The notes: generated by a model not told the origin, from the sequence alone. Counted from the first letter of the stretch, positions 49,785-60,548 are shown. The stretch is 64,000 nt of DNA from Tolypeutes matacus (GCA_026826555.1 JAKSZT010053883.1:24468355-24532354), one strand, 5' to 3'. Made by a program: numbers and translations.

Positions 49785-49925
49785 ATCGCCCAAGATGAAA
49801 ATTCCTCCCATTTCATAGGTGAGAAAACTGAGGCTCCAAAAGCTGAACTGACTTGCCCAATGTCACACACATAGTAAGCGACAGAGCAAGGACTCAGACC
49901 ACCTCTTTCATCACCAGACCTAGTA
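49785..49925 (-). mobile_element. MIR SINE fossil
   Basis: 'cccatttcataggtgagaaa', 'actgaggctccaaaagctga', 'agcgacagagcaaggactca'. Confidence 0.88.
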
Positions 49926-50002
49926 CCTACCCCCAAATCACTCCCTAACCAGTCCTTATCCCAAAGGCAACATAAATTCATCAAAGGGCCAGGCCAAGAA
50001 AC

Positions 50003-50238
50003 AGTAGCCAGCATCTATCATGGAGCACTGACCATGCGCCTGATCTAAGTACTTGTGCCAACTCATTTACTCTCAGAACAACTCTAAGTGGGTGCTGTGA
50101 TTTCCCCCAGTTTCATACTAGGAAACTGAGGCATGGAGTGCTCGCCGGACACACAAACCCCAACCCCCAATCACACAGCTGGTAGGAGGCTGGGCCTGGT
50201 TTAGACAAGGGCAGACTGATTCCAGACCCGGTGTCTGA
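50003..50238 (-). mobile_element. MIR SINE fossil, near full length
   Basis: 'catcatggagcactgaccat'-type start, 'gccaactcatttactctcag', 'aggaaactgaggcatggagt', 'aatcacacagctggtaggag'. Confidence 0.85.
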
Positions 50239-50239
50239 G

Positions 50240-50790
50240 CCGCAGGCTGGGAGTGAGCTCGGGTTACCAACAAATAATCAAGAGATCAGGCCGGAAGTCC
50301 GGGCCAGGGTGCAGGAGGGCGGCAAATCCCAAACCGAGGTCGGAGGCCGGGCAGCCCGAGGGTCTCCCCGCATCCCTGGCAGCCTGCCGCACGCAGATCC
50401 GGGGCCTCGGCGGTGGGCGGGGCAGAGGAGGGTTGCACCTCCCACCCTACCCTCCCTCGGGGCCGCCCCTCGCGGAGGTTAAACTGCTGCTTAGCGGGTC
50501 CCAGAGGCTCCCCTGGGAGTGCCCCGGAAGCCGCGGGCGCGCATTTCGTTAAAGACTTGGCCGCGGGCCCGCAGCGCCCAGGGCGGGTCTGGGAGACCCA
50601 GCGCCCCCGCCCAGCGCCCGCCCTGGCGCCCCCCAGCTCCTCCCCGCCGACCTGGGGGCCTTCCCCGAGCCTCTCTGCAAAGCCACGGCGCTGCGTGGGT
50701 CTCCTCCTCCCCGCGCAAATACCTCCCCTGGGACGCGCTTCATTTATTCCTTCCCTCACCGAGCGCGCGGAGCCGGGCTCCGTGCCAGGC
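50240..50790. promoter_or_regulatory. Orphan CpG island
   Basis: About 550 bases with dense unmethylated-looking CpG (runs such as 'ggccgcgggcccgcagcgcc', 'cgcgggcgcgcatttcgtta') and very high G+C, unlike its surroundings where CpG is scarce. GC boxes 'gggcgggg' on both strands, no TATA. No coding exon recognised in or beside it. CpG retention implies germline hypomethylation and so usually a promoter or strong enhancer, possibly of a noncoding RNA. Confidence 0.75.
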
Positions 50791-50905
50791 CCTGCCCTGA
50801 GCCCTGAAGACACAGCCCCTGCCCTCAGGCCGGGAGCGCACAGTCTGCTGGGGGAGGCAGCTCAGTAAACAGACAATTACCACTGCGCGATGGAGGCGAT
50901 TCAGG
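50735..50905 (-). mobile_element. L2 LINE fragment at the island edge
   Basis: 'catttattccttccctcacc', 'gtgccaggccctgccctgag', 'gctcagtaaacagacaatta' match antisense L2. Its CpGs are preserved, consistent with the island spreading over it. Confidence 0.75.
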
Positions 50906-50911
50906 AATAAG

Positions 50912-51075
50912 GTTAATGGAAATAATAGCTCTCATTTATGCCGTGCTTCCAGTAGTCACGGTTGAGAATGCTTTACATACATTAACTCTTGAAATCCTCC
51001 CCACAGCCCTCTGAGGAGGGGCTATTATTAGCTCCATTTGACAGACAAGGAAACTGAGGCAGGGACTCATGGACT
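50912..51075 (-). mobile_element. MIR SINE fossil
   Basis: 'atgctttacatacattaact', 'ctccatttgacagacaagga', 'ccctctgaggaggggctatt'. Confidence 0.88.
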
Positions 51076-51418
51076 ATGAAATAGTGAGCACCCAGGCAGG
51101 AGACGTTTCCAGAGTCCACCAGGCTGAAAGAGGGGGTGCAGCTGTCATTTACTGAACACCTGTTTCATTTTAAACCTCACCACCCTCACTGCTGAGCAAA
51201 GAAAGTTCATGAAGCTAGCCTACTTGTTGCCTATTAAATCAGCAAGATAAATGAGAATGAGGCATAGCCATCTTCTGGGGGGGAAGGGATGGAAAAAGGG
51301 ATGACGCTGGTCTTTGTGCCTGGATCTAAACTTAATGCCAAAGCCCCCTGTTTGCCTCCAGACCACACACCTCTCTGTGCTGGATGCCTGCACAGAGGTC
51401 CGGGGGCACAGACAGGGA
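51076..51418. other. Single-copy DNA
   Basis: No gene recognised; 51135-51190 ('tgtcatttactgaacacctg') is a likely antisense MIR or L2 start. Confidence 0.35.
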
Positions 51419-51419
51419 G

Positions 51420-51545
51420 GCATCAAGAGAGGATCTGGGTGAGAGGTGATGTTTGAATGGGGTCTTAAAGGATGAGTAGTTCATCAGAAGAGGGAAGGGC
51501 AATAGCATGTGCAAAGGTCAGAAGCCTGGAGGACAAGTCCTGGTC
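51420..51545 (-). mobile_element. L2 LINE fragment
   Basis: 'gagaggtgatgtttgaatgg', 'agagggaagggcaatagcat', 'gtgcaaaggtcagaagcctg'. Confidence 0.75.
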
Positions 51546-51547
51546 AT

Positions 51548-51605
51548 CCCTTTTAATTGGTGGGTGACTTGCCAAGTCTCTTTACCTCTCTGAGCCAAGG
51601 ATGGT
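51548..51605 (+). mobile_element. MIR SINE fragment
   Basis: 'gtgacttgccaagtctcttt' and 'acctctctgagccaaggatg'. Confidence 0.6.
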
Positions 51606-51714
51606 GGGGTGGGAGAGGATGGAGTGGGACCACCTGCTAGGTCAATATATGCTACCTGGAGGGCTTATCAGCTCCTCAGAGAACAGACTCTCCTCTACCC
51701 ATGAAAAAAAAGAA

Positions 51715-51882
51715 ATAAATGTCTCCATTCAAGCCATGAGGAAACTGAGGCACAATGACATTAAAGAAGTTGCCCAAGATCCCACAGTGGTAAGTGGTAG
51801 AGTTGGGATTTGAACCAAGATTCACACCTGACTACAGAGACCAGTTCACTGTATCAGCTCTAATGGCTGCCCCGTATCCTAT
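51715..51882 (-). mobile_element. MIR SINE fossil
   Basis: 'catgaggaaactgaggcaca', 'cacagtggtaagtggtagag', 'ggatttgaaccaagattcac', 'gttcactgtatcagctctaa'. Confidence 0.9.
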
Positions 51883-51884
51883 TG

Positions 51885-52165
51885 GCTTGATCCATCATAA
51901 TTTACTTATCCTTTTTCTTGTCATTGCACACTGAAGCTGTTTCAGTGGACATTTTTGTGTAGAAATATGTTCCATAGTTTGCATTATTTCCCTAGGACCG
52001 AATCCTCCAATAAGATTACCAGTTCCAGAAGTGTGAACGGTTTCATGGCTTTTAAGAAGTACTTTCAAGCTGCTTCCAAAACGGTTACCAATTTGCAGTC
52101 CCTTCTGCAACATATGTGAGAAATTTTTTCACTGTATTCTCACCAGTTGTTTTGAAGTCCAAGAG
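51885..52165 (-). mobile_element. Old L1/HAL1-type LINE fragment
   Basis: 'gtagaaatatgttccatagt', 'aggaccgaatcctccaataa', 'caatttgcagtcccttctgc' read as the antisense of an old L1. Confidence 0.65.
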
Positions 52166-52367
52166 GAAAAATGGCATCGCATAGTCGTGCTAGCTTGGGA
52201 GGGTAGTATTAAGGGTTTTAAGGCTGGAAACTTAAGAGGATCAGAAGTCTCAGGGTGCTCAGGGGAGAAGGGAGTCGGCTGTGACGGTTCCCAGTGAGGG
52301 AAGTTTCCTGGCCAGGAGGACAGGCAGGGCTGTCTGCAGCGTAGGGACGCGGCTCCTGCACTTGCTG

Positions 52368-52640
52368 CCTCTGCGTCCTGAGCACCCTTCCCTGATGCCC
52401 CCTCCTCCATGAGGGCCTGCCTGACACGCACTGTCTGAAGGTGCCACCGTCCGGGTCTCTTTCTGAATTACCTTCTTGGCCGCACTCCAGTGCTTGGTCA
52501 CCTCCTGTCTGTTAGCTACCTGTAGCTCTAGACTGTGAGTCCCTCGAGAAGGGGGTCCTTGCTCCCCCACCCCCCCACTGTATTCCCAGTGCCTAGAATG
52601 ATGTTTTCAATTTGTTCATTGAATGATGCAGTATTTCCAT
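52368..52640 (+). mobile_element. L2 LINE 3' end
   Basis: 'ccttccctgatgccccctcc', 'agactgtgagtccctcgaga', 'gtattcccagtgcctagaat', 'ttgttcattgaatgatgcag'. Confidence 0.88.
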
Positions 52641-54395
52641 CCATGGGTCATCTGGCCGCCTGACAGTGACATTCCTCTCTGCATCGCGTTGTCCAGAGGT
52701 GGGACAGGCCCCTTTTCTTATCCCCCAAATCTGCCTCCCACACCACTTAAAAAGGCATTTGTGTGTGTAGCAGACTTTCTTGAAGTTTGGGGCAACCAGA
52801 AGTCTACACCACCATGTTGCTCAGCCGCTCTCCCCTTAGGACTCCGCTTCGCCTATGTCAGGGGTCCCTCCCGAGGACTCCATCCCACCCCACCCCCAAG
52901 AATCCAGTTCCCTTCACTTTGTTATACGGAACAATGTCACTCTCCTCTCTGACCTGGTCTCTGGGCTTCCCATCACACATCTGGAAACCCACTAATGTCT
53001 CTCTCCAGGAAGGGCCACCCACTCCAGCTCCCCTGTGGGGCAGCAGCTCAGGAAAACCAACAGAGGTTTTAGAACGTCCCATTGTCCTCTTCTCCCTTCC
53101 CCACTAGGCTCTATGCCAGGAAGAAAGATGTCTGGAATTTTATCTCCCCATGATAGGAATTAGGCCTCTACCCTATTCCATGCCTTAGAAGAGTGGGAAT
53201 TGGGCAGACTATTTTGGTTTTTAATCAGTTTTTTCTCTCTGCTAAACATAATTTTGCAGTTCATATTTCTCAAATCATGTAAGTCTGTGGTCACCTTCAC
53301 ATAATAGTATTTCTTTCTTGGAGTTTCTAAGGAGCCCCACTGGTGCTCAAGAACATTCTATCTGATTCCACATGGCAGGTACTGCCTTTCCTCCTTGCCA
53401 GCTCCCCTGTGGGCAAGGCCCAGTGACCCACTGAAATGCCAGAAGCACCGTGGAGCCTCTGCTGCCAAATCCACCCAGACCACCAGCTGGTGCTTGGCAG
53501 AGTCCAAGTTAGGATGCCATCCTTGTAGGCACAGGAGAGGGGTTCTGCTGGGCTCAAATGAGCTTTCCACACTGGAAGGGAGAAACAGTCGCTATCCTTA
53601 AGAAATAGGTTGACCTGAATGAGTGGTTAAAACTACAAGGCAAGGCAGTGATTCAGCGCCGAGTATTGATAACAGAGAGGAAGTGGGTTAATTAAATGAG
53701 TGGGTAAATTGGTTGCTAAGGTAACATCTCACTTGGACTAAAATCATCACCACACTGAGTGCAAACTGTATTTGGATAAGGACCACAGGTGTAGCAGAAT
53801 CTTTTCTGGTTTTGGACCACCATCAAAAAACTGGAAGGTCCTGGAGAGAGGAAGCTTAAAATCTTGCCTTTGGTAACCAAGGCAGCTTCCTTTCTACCAA
53901 GAAGATCCATGCATGTAAGCCTGAGGACAGAAGCCTCTCTCTTGGTTTAGATCTTGTTGAACACAGGATGGGAGGCAGGAGAGGAATTTGGGTGCCACTC
54001 TGGGGTGACAGTGGGCAGGCCATGATCATCCATGTTCCACTGACTAGAAATAGTGGCAAGAGAGAAAGGAACTGTTTTCCTGAGGTTTGAAAGAAGAGCT
54101 AAGTTTGCTTCCATAGAAGCTGAGAACAGTTGAGCTGAGGATAAAGGTGCCAGCTTCGGCCTAAGGTTTATATTTCTTCACATTTTGCTCTGTATTTGGT
54201 TGAGTTAAATGTTTAAAACAAGCCACTAGAAAGATCAAAAATAACATCTCAATCTAGCAAACATTTAGTATCACAAGGTTTTGTTTACTAACTATCCTTT
54301 TTTTTGTCTTATTTTCATATCCTCACCTTCCCTTCACTCTCATTTCCTCAGTCATTTTCACCCTAGTCTGTTCCTGCAATTTGGTAAGCTACCTG
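52641..54395. other. Longest single-copy stretch of the window
   Basis: About 1.75 kb with no repeat recognised and no coding exon. Contains the motif cluster annotated at 53660-53800. Several open frames have no family resemblance. Confidence 0.4.
53660..53800. promoter_or_regulatory. Candidate blood-cell enhancer (PU.1, RFX, GATA, RUNX-like motifs)
   Basis: Within 140 repeat-free bases: 'agagaggaagtgg' (53674-53686, PU.1/ETS); 'gttgctaaggtaac' (53712-53725), a near-palindromic RFX X-box; 'ggataag' (53774-53780, GATA-like); and 'gaccaca' (53781-53787, RUNX-like). A second 'ggtaaccaagg' half-palindrome lies at about 53872. LAPTM5, about 51 kb downstream, is the nearest recognisable gene and blood-specific. 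Function is inference from motif grouping. Confidence 0.4.
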
Positions 54396-54845
54396 TTTTA
54401 GTTTCCTAGCTCCTTAAACAAATACCATACAAGAATTGGCTTAAACGATGGGAAATTTTTGGCCCATGGTTTGAAACGAAGTCAAGTCCAGGCAGCAGCA
54501 AGGCGATGCTTTCTCCCAGAAGACTGCGGCATTCTGGGGCTGGCTGCTGGCAATCCTTGGTCCTTGGCTTTTCCATCACATGGCAATGCACATGGTGGCT
54601 TCATCTCCTTTCTCTTCTAGGTCCCGTTGATTTCCAGCTTCTGGCTGCTCCCGGCAGCTTCCTTCCGTGGCCTTCTCTATGAGGCCTCCAGTAATCAGAT
54701 TAAGCCCCTCCTGAGTCATTTGGGCCACCCCTTAATTGAAGTAACCTCATCAAAAGGCCCTATGTACAAAGGAGCCACACCCACAGGAATGGATTAAGAT
54801 TAAGAACAGGTTTTTCTAGGGTACCTAATTCCAAGCCAGCACACT
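54396..54845 (-). mobile_element. MaLR/ERVL-like solo LTR, xenarthran-type family, copy 4
   Basis: Antisense copy with the same blocks as 39385-41470: 'cacaggaatggattaagatt' , 'cttaattgaagtaacctcat', 'caaaaggccctatgtacaaa', 'catcacatggcaatgcacat', and terminal 'ctgttttagtttcctagctc'. The most complete uninterrupted copy in the window. Confidence 0.75.
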
Positions 54846-55382
54846 ACCTCAAATTCTTTTTGGAATGAGAGGAGACTATAAATAAGTAAAATCTGCAATT
54901 TCTGTACGTAACACATTTTTTTTTTTTTTTGTAGGAAAATAAAAATGAAGAGACTGACCCTCAAGCTTCATATCCCACCTCTTAGTTATCCCCATGTGGG
55001 GGAGACCTTGTCATGGTGTTTGCCTGATTGCAATGAACAGAGCCCCAAAATTGGTAACTAAAGAGATATAATAGAGCTCTATTTGCAACCATCAAGGGAA
55101 TGAAAGTGTCACAAGACCTGTGAAAATGCAAGAGATTGTTTTTCTGAATGGGTGACATCCAGCCTCAGTGAGAAGGTTAACAAACAAACAAACAAAAATA
55201 GCAGGGATGTATCTGTGTGAATTGACATGGCTGAGGTGTGATTTAATTATGACCATCAAAATCATACCAGATTATCACACAGAGGACTGTGAACAGCTGT
55301 TCTCCAATTCCTCTGAGGACAGAGCAAAAGACAGGAGGGTACCTGGCAGCAGCCATGCAGAAGGATTTTTAATGCAAGGGCA
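54846..55382. other. Single-copy AT-rich DNA
   Basis: Contains a T-run at 54918-54932 and an (AACA)n run at about 55180-55196. No gene or repeat assigned. Confidence 0.3.
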
Positions 55383-55384
55383 AC

Positions 55385-55988
55385 ATTTTAGATAATGTGC
55401 ATTGTTTTTATTATTGCACATCACAGTGATCACCTTGGTATGTATAGCCTTCCAGATTTTCTCTCTGCCCTTGCACAAATATATTTTCCTAACAAAATTG
55501 AATTATATTGTGCATACCTTTTTGAAACTTGCTTTTTGAGTTTCATAATATATCATGAATATCCACACCAATGAGGTACCTTCTGCAACATCATTTTTAA
55601 AACAATCATTTATCTATTCCTCTGTTTTTGTACATTTAAGTAGGGTTTGTGTGTGTCTGTGCATGTGGTTTTTTTAGTTGTTTTTTGCTATTACAAAAAA
55701 ATACTTGCAAAACATCCTTGTAATTAAGTCATTGACACATCCGTGATTATTTCCTTGGAATAAATTCTAAGAAGTGAAATTTCTGAGTCAATTTGTATGC
55801 AGATTGTAAAGCTTTTCATAGATATTTCCAAATTGGGGAAAGTTTTTAAAATCCAATATACATTTAGAAACTATTTCTTTTAAAAATTGATTATTTAAGC
55901 ATACATAGAGACAAATCAGAAAATAATATAACAAATAGATGAAAGTCAAAATCACTCATAATCTCACTGCCCAGATCAGTCTGTTACT
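55385..55988 (-). mobile_element. Old L1/HAL1-type LINE fragment
   Basis: 'gcatacctttttgaaacttg', 'tttgctattacaaaaaaata', 'attctaagaagtgaaatttc' and 'tcactgcccagatcag' match the antisense old L1 order (ttgctattacaaac...tagaagtggaattgctgggtc). Confidence 0.75.
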
Positions 55989-55996
55989 GTTTTGAG

Positions 55997-56113
55997 GTCT
56001 CTGTTTCTCTCCTCTGTCTTACTCTGTCTCTTTTTTGTCTTTATGTCTCTCCTGTGTGTGTCTCTCTGTCTTCTGTGTCTCTCTCTCCCTCTCTCTTTCT
56101 CTCCCTCTCTCGA
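55997..56113. repeat. Polypyrimidine (TC)n/(TCTG)n tract
   Basis: 'tgtctctctctccctctctc' and 'tttctctccctctctcg': degenerate CT-rich microsatellite, about 115 bases. Confidence 0.9.
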
Positions 56114-56189
56114 AGTCACACCTCCCACACAGCTTTGTGGCCTGGGCCACGCTAATGATTCTTCCCACCTGGGCAGAATTTGGGAGCTG

Positions 56190-56305
56190 GCAAGACATTT
56201 TCACATGTTATTATCACTGTTTTCCAGGCAACACCCTGAGGCTCAGAGGGCTGGGGCCTGGCGCAGGGCGCACAGCATCTCAGCGGCTCCGCATACAGGG
56301 CTTTC
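56190..56305 (-). mobile_element. MIR SINE fragment
   Basis: 'attatcactgttttccaggc' and 'aacaccctgaggctcagagg' fit the antisense MIR core. Confidence 0.5.
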
Positions 56306-57880
56306 TCCCCTGCCGGGCACTGCCACCCCTAATGGGCATCCAGCAGTTGTTCCCAAGGGGTCAGGCCCCCCAGGTCGGCAGCCGGGGTCAGGCTGGTGAG
56401 GAAATTTGGACTGTGAAGTAACTCCCTGCTTTGAACCCCCAAACTCAGTCCCTGTCAGCTGCCCCCAGCTGTCCCCTTCCCCAGGCTCCGAGCTGTCCCA
56501 GCCACTCTCCGAGCACCCTCGGAAGCCCACCCTGCCACACGCCCTCCCACGTGCCCACACGTGCTGTCTTACTCAGGGACTGTGTGGCTGCAAGACAGGG
56601 CTGGCAAACCCATCCATCACGAGGTCTCAGCCCCAGGAAGCCACCCCCTGCCTCTCCCCACACCCTCTCCTCAGGCCGAGCCCAGTGCACTCACTGGTTT
56701 TAAAGGCCAGATTCCCTGCCCCTGCCCCAGCCCCCGGGCTGCACGCTCCTGGACTCAACATGGCACAAACGAGAATAGATTTGCCGAATTAATAAACAAG
56801 TGTGCTCTGGGCTCTGGCATCCCAGATAGAAGAAAGACACCTTGTCTAGGGGTCTAGTGACCTGGGGTCTGGTCCCAGCCCTTCCCGTCACCATGCCTGC
56901 CCCAGGGTAACCCCAGACCTCCCTGAGCGTCAGCTGCCTCGTGTAAAATAGATGGTTCCGACCAGATGATTCCACTATAAAGCCTTCCTGCCTCCTGTCA
57001 GCCCTTGTCTCCTGATTTAGTGGAACTAAGTGGAACATAAAATAAAATGAGAGGACCTCTGACAGTCCCACATTGTTCTGTGGAAGTTGGTGGCCTTTAA
57101 GCTCACTCTGTGGTCCTGGGGGAGACCTGCTGTGAACCAAGCACTGCGCTCCAGTGTCTTCCACAAACCCTAGGGCAGCCCCACACGGGGATGAGCCCCC
57201 CACCCAACGGCCCCACGCAGGCTCCTTCCCGAATCGTTTCCCCAATTGCGATTGTCATCATCTTCTAACCGTTTAAGGCCCGCATCCTACGGATCCGAGA
57301 AGCAGGGGCCGTTGGTCTTTTAGTCCCTGAATCCCTACCACCTGGCTCAGAGTCTAAAACAGGGTGGGATTCAGAGGCCGGATGCTGGAGCCCAGCTGTC
57401 CAGGCCCACTGCCCAGGGCCTCACTGAGCGGCAGGTGACTCAGGTGCCCACAGGTGAGAACTGCCACGCCTATCTGGTGAGGGTCAGCTCAGGGGACACC
57501 CCTGCCTGGCACCATGACACTTAGACACCACCCCAGGACAGCAGAGGACGCACACTGACTGAGAGTAAAGGCCATTACTCAGAATCAGGGCTTGAAGGAC
57601 AAGCAGAAAAGTCCTTGGCCACTCGTGGATTTCTTGCCTGGGATATGGTGAGAGTTGAATAAATAGGGGCCATTTTTAAGATGCGAGCCCCCTAAATTTC
57701 CCTGCTCCCCTTGAGTGGCCCACACTCCCTGCCTGCCCTCCCACCCACCTCTAAGGCAGCCTGGGCACTGCTCCTCTGCACAGCCATCCACGGGCACATT
57801 GACAGCCTCAGCCTGCTTGGCACTGCTGGCCACCCTCCCGTTTGCCAGCCGGGCGCTCCTGGAACCCCACAGGCTCTAGG
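56306..57880. other. Single-copy DNA
   Basis: About 1.6 kb, GC-rich in its left half. No gene recognised; a weak MIR-like stretch ('acccagacctccctgagcgt'-type) lies near 56905-56990. Confidence 0.3.
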
Positions 57881-57884
57881 CTTG

Positions 57885-59065
57885 CTGTTGCCCTCAGGAC
57901 TGTGGCCACCTCAGCCTCCTTTGCGTGCCCCTCCTCTCACCGCCTCTCAACACTGTGGCCCAGGCCTGGCCCTCCCCTCCTCTCCCCTCCCCTCCCTCCT
58001 CCCCGCCCCTGTCCTCTCCTCTCCTCTCGTCCTCTCCTCCCGTGCCTGTCTACACTCTCCTTCCCTCTCACCAAGCCCTGTGGCCTTAAATACCATGTTC
58101 ACACTATCCCTGCAAGTCTCTACTGCAGCCCAGACCTCTTCCCTGCCTCCGCACCTGGATGCCTCCGCTCAGAAATCTCTCAGGCACCTCAGCCTTCACA
58201 CGGCCAAAAACAAGCTCTGAATTTTCTCCCCCCAAACCAGTTGTCCAGCAGCCCAGCCCCAGGGCCACCTGGGTTTTCCCCATCGCACCAAACATCATCA
58301 TCGTCCACCCAGTCACTCAAGGCAGCACTTAGGAGGCGTCCGTTAGTCTTTTCTGTTCTCCGCCCCCCATCAGAGAGCATCTGTAGGTCTGTCTATTCGT
58401 GGTCCAGACTGCCTCAAGCCCAGCAGCTGCCTTCCCCCTGCACCGCCAGCCCTGTAGCTGAGGCCACGGGCAGCTCCAACCTGAAGATGGCAACGTCCTC
58501 CCGGCTTCCTTTCTTGCCCCTCTCCTACCCATGCCCCGCACAGCAGCCAGAGGGAGCTTCACACATAAATCACGGCTGGTCCTGCTTCTGCTTAGAAACT
58601 TCCAGTGGTTTCCAACACTCTTAGGTAATCCCTGCCGTGTCCACGGCCTGGAGGCCCTCGCCAGTCTCTCCACCAATCCCAGGCCTCACTCTCCCTCGCT
58701 CACCACCTCCAGGCTCCTCTGACCCCTTCCAAGCCGGAGACACACCAAGCCCGTTCCCGCCTCAAGGACTTTGTCCCTGCTCTTGTCCCTGCCCGTGTCT
58801 CTGCCCTCTCAAGGCCGGCTCTTCTCATCACTCACTCTCTCGTCCTTGCGTGTCACTTCCCCAGGGAAGTCTTCCCTGACCACTCACTCACTAAAGAATG
58901 TCATCCACCATCCTCTATCTCAACATCCTGTCTCAGCATACTACTTCTAACAATCTGTATCATATTTACTTGCCCTTTTCTTCCCATCTCTTCCGGTGGA
59001 CCGTATGTTCCCTAAAGGCAGAGGCCAGGCCAGGACATAGTGCCTGATAAAAGTTAACTGACCAA
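57885..59065 (+). mobile_element. L2 LINE, long 3' segment
   Basis: About 1.2 kb of sense L2: 'gtggccttaaataccatgtt', 'cagcccagacctcttccctg', 'acccagtcactcaaggcagc', 'aacttccagtggtttccaac', 'aggactttgtccctgctctt', 'gggaagtcttccctgaccac', 'aggccaggacatagtgcctg'. A 260-codon open frame (from 57842) inside it is L2 noncoding sequence. A polypyrimidine run (CCTCT)n occupies 57968-58045. Confidence 0.9.
57968..58045. repeat. (CCTCT)n polypyrimidine tract within L2
   Basis: 'ctcccctcctctcccctccc' continuing as 'ctcctctcctctcgtcctct': imperfect pentanucleotide array. Confidence 0.85.
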
Positions 59066-59067
59066 AT

Positions 59068-59238
59068 AATAAAGTGGTTAAGAGTGCAACAAGGGTCTCG
59101 GGGGGACCTGTGTTCGGCTCCACGCTCTGCCACGTGCTGGCTGTGTGACCTTGGGCGGGGTCCTCCATCCCGCATCAACTCCGCGTCTTCAGTCACACGC
59201 TGGGGATAAGACTCCTGTTTCAGAAGGGTGCCAGAAGG
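59068..59238 (+). mobile_element. MIR SINE fossil
   Basis: 'aaagtggttaagagtgcaac' (MIR 5' end), 'ctggctgtgtgaccttgggc', 'acgctggggataagactcct'. Confidence 0.9.
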
Positions 59239-59319
59239 AAGGAGAGTCCTTGGCACAAAGCCAGTGCTCAGGACCCGCAGGTATCACTCAACACATAAAT
59301 ACCTGTCGAGTGACCACCA

Positions 59320-59425
59320 GCCCTACAAAGCACCTGTGCAGAGACGTGGAGCCCGAGGCCAGAGAGAGGAGGTGCCTTATTCTGATTCACACGGCTATGA
59401 GCGTGGAGTTAGGGGTCCTTTCCAG
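59320..59425 (-). mobile_element. MIR SINE fragment (tentative)
   Basis: 'cctacaaagcacctgtgcag' and 'tgattcacacggctatgagc' fit antisense MIR. Confidence 0.45.
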
Positions 59426-60068
59426 CTCTGTCTGACAGCAAGCCCCACAGTACAGTTCTCGAAATAGGGTTCACCTGAGGGCCACAGGGTACAGCCGGTG
59501 GGTGGGAAAGGCCCGGAGCTCAGAGAACAGCTGGGCCTGGAGAGAAACGATGCAGAGGTTGCAGCCCTGGGACTGAGTGGAACAGACTAGAACACAGGAC
59601 AGAAGGGGCAGAATATCAAACATTTGCTCCCAATTTGCCTAAAAATAAGAGAATTTGGGTCTCTGTGTCCTGGTTTGATGAGAGATCCTGGAGCCACCCA
59701 ATGCCCCTGCATGCTGACCTTTGGGACTCCCCCTGCCCCTGCCGAGGTGGAGGGGTGGGACTTGGGCAGCAGAGTGACCACCCGGGCATCTCCAGGATGT
59801 ATCAGCAGGTGGGCTGGGGTCCAGGCTCATCCTGGAAAAGGCCGGCTGCGAGTTTCCATGGAGCTTGCTGCCATGGTAACCAAACCTCAGCGGCAGGACT
59901 CCAGCAGAGTCAGGAAAGACAAGCTCTTTTCTTGTCTATATCCCAGGAGCCTACAGGAGGGGGGTGGAGGGAAGTGGGGACAATCGGGCTTTCTGAACCA
60001 GGATGGGAGTGGGGGCAGGGAGAAGTGGAGGTTGTCTTCTTGCTCAATGGCCCAGCCATAAACCACCG
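59426..60068. other. Single-copy DNA
   Basis: No gene or repeat recognised; overlapping open frames up to 199 codons at 59635 lack family features. Confidence 0.3.
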
Positions 60069-60069
60069 G

Positions 60070-60275
60070 AACATGGCACCCTATTTCACGCCTCTGTGCC
60101 TTTGCTCATGCCATTTACTCCCCTGGAACGGCCTCCCCCAGCTCTTGTCTCCCAGGAGCACTCCCAACTGTCATTTGAGGCTCACTTCTTACCTCCTGAC
60201 CCTTCCAGGCAGAAGTAGCCCTTCCCTCTTCTGACCACCCAAAGCCCCTCATTCCTCACGACACCCCTATATCTT
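60070..60275 (+). mobile_element. L2 LINE 3' fragment
   Basis: 'cctctgtgcctttgctcatg', 'ccatttactcccctggaacg', 'cacttcttacctcctgaccc'. Confidence 0.85.
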
Positions 60276-60299
60276 TGCCTCACGCCAGGAGCTTGGGGA

Positions 60300-60425
60300 G
60301 GGTTGCAGTGGTTAGTAGCAGCCTCTGGAATCAAAGAGACTTGGGCTCAAATCCCAGCTCTGCCCTAACATGTGGGGTGACTCTAAATAAGCCACTTCTC
60401 CTCTCCAAGTCCCAGCTTCCTCACC
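60300..60425 (+). mobile_element. MIR SINE fossil
   Basis: 'ttgcagtggttagtagcagc', 'gggctcaaatcccagctctg', 'ccacttctcctctccaagtc'. Confidence 0.88.
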
Positions 60426-60548
60426 TGCCACTTTGTAGCTGTGTGATCTTGGGCAAGTTTCTGAACCTCTCTGGGGCTCAAGTGCCTCATTTGAAAACTG
60501 AGGTGCTGCCCATGAGGGGTCTGGCGCCCAGTCAGCACGCAAAGTGTC
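60426..60548 (+). mobile_element. Second MIR SINE fossil, tandem
   Basis: 'gtagctgtgtgatcttgggc', 'aagtttctgaacctctctgg', 'tgcctcatttgaaaactgag': a second copy of the MIR core directly after the first. Confidence 0.88.

Noticed and set aside
57842..58624. 260-codon plus-strand open frame, longest in the window
   Set aside because: Mostly within an L2 element and a CT-rich tract; proline/serine-rich composition follows from base content.
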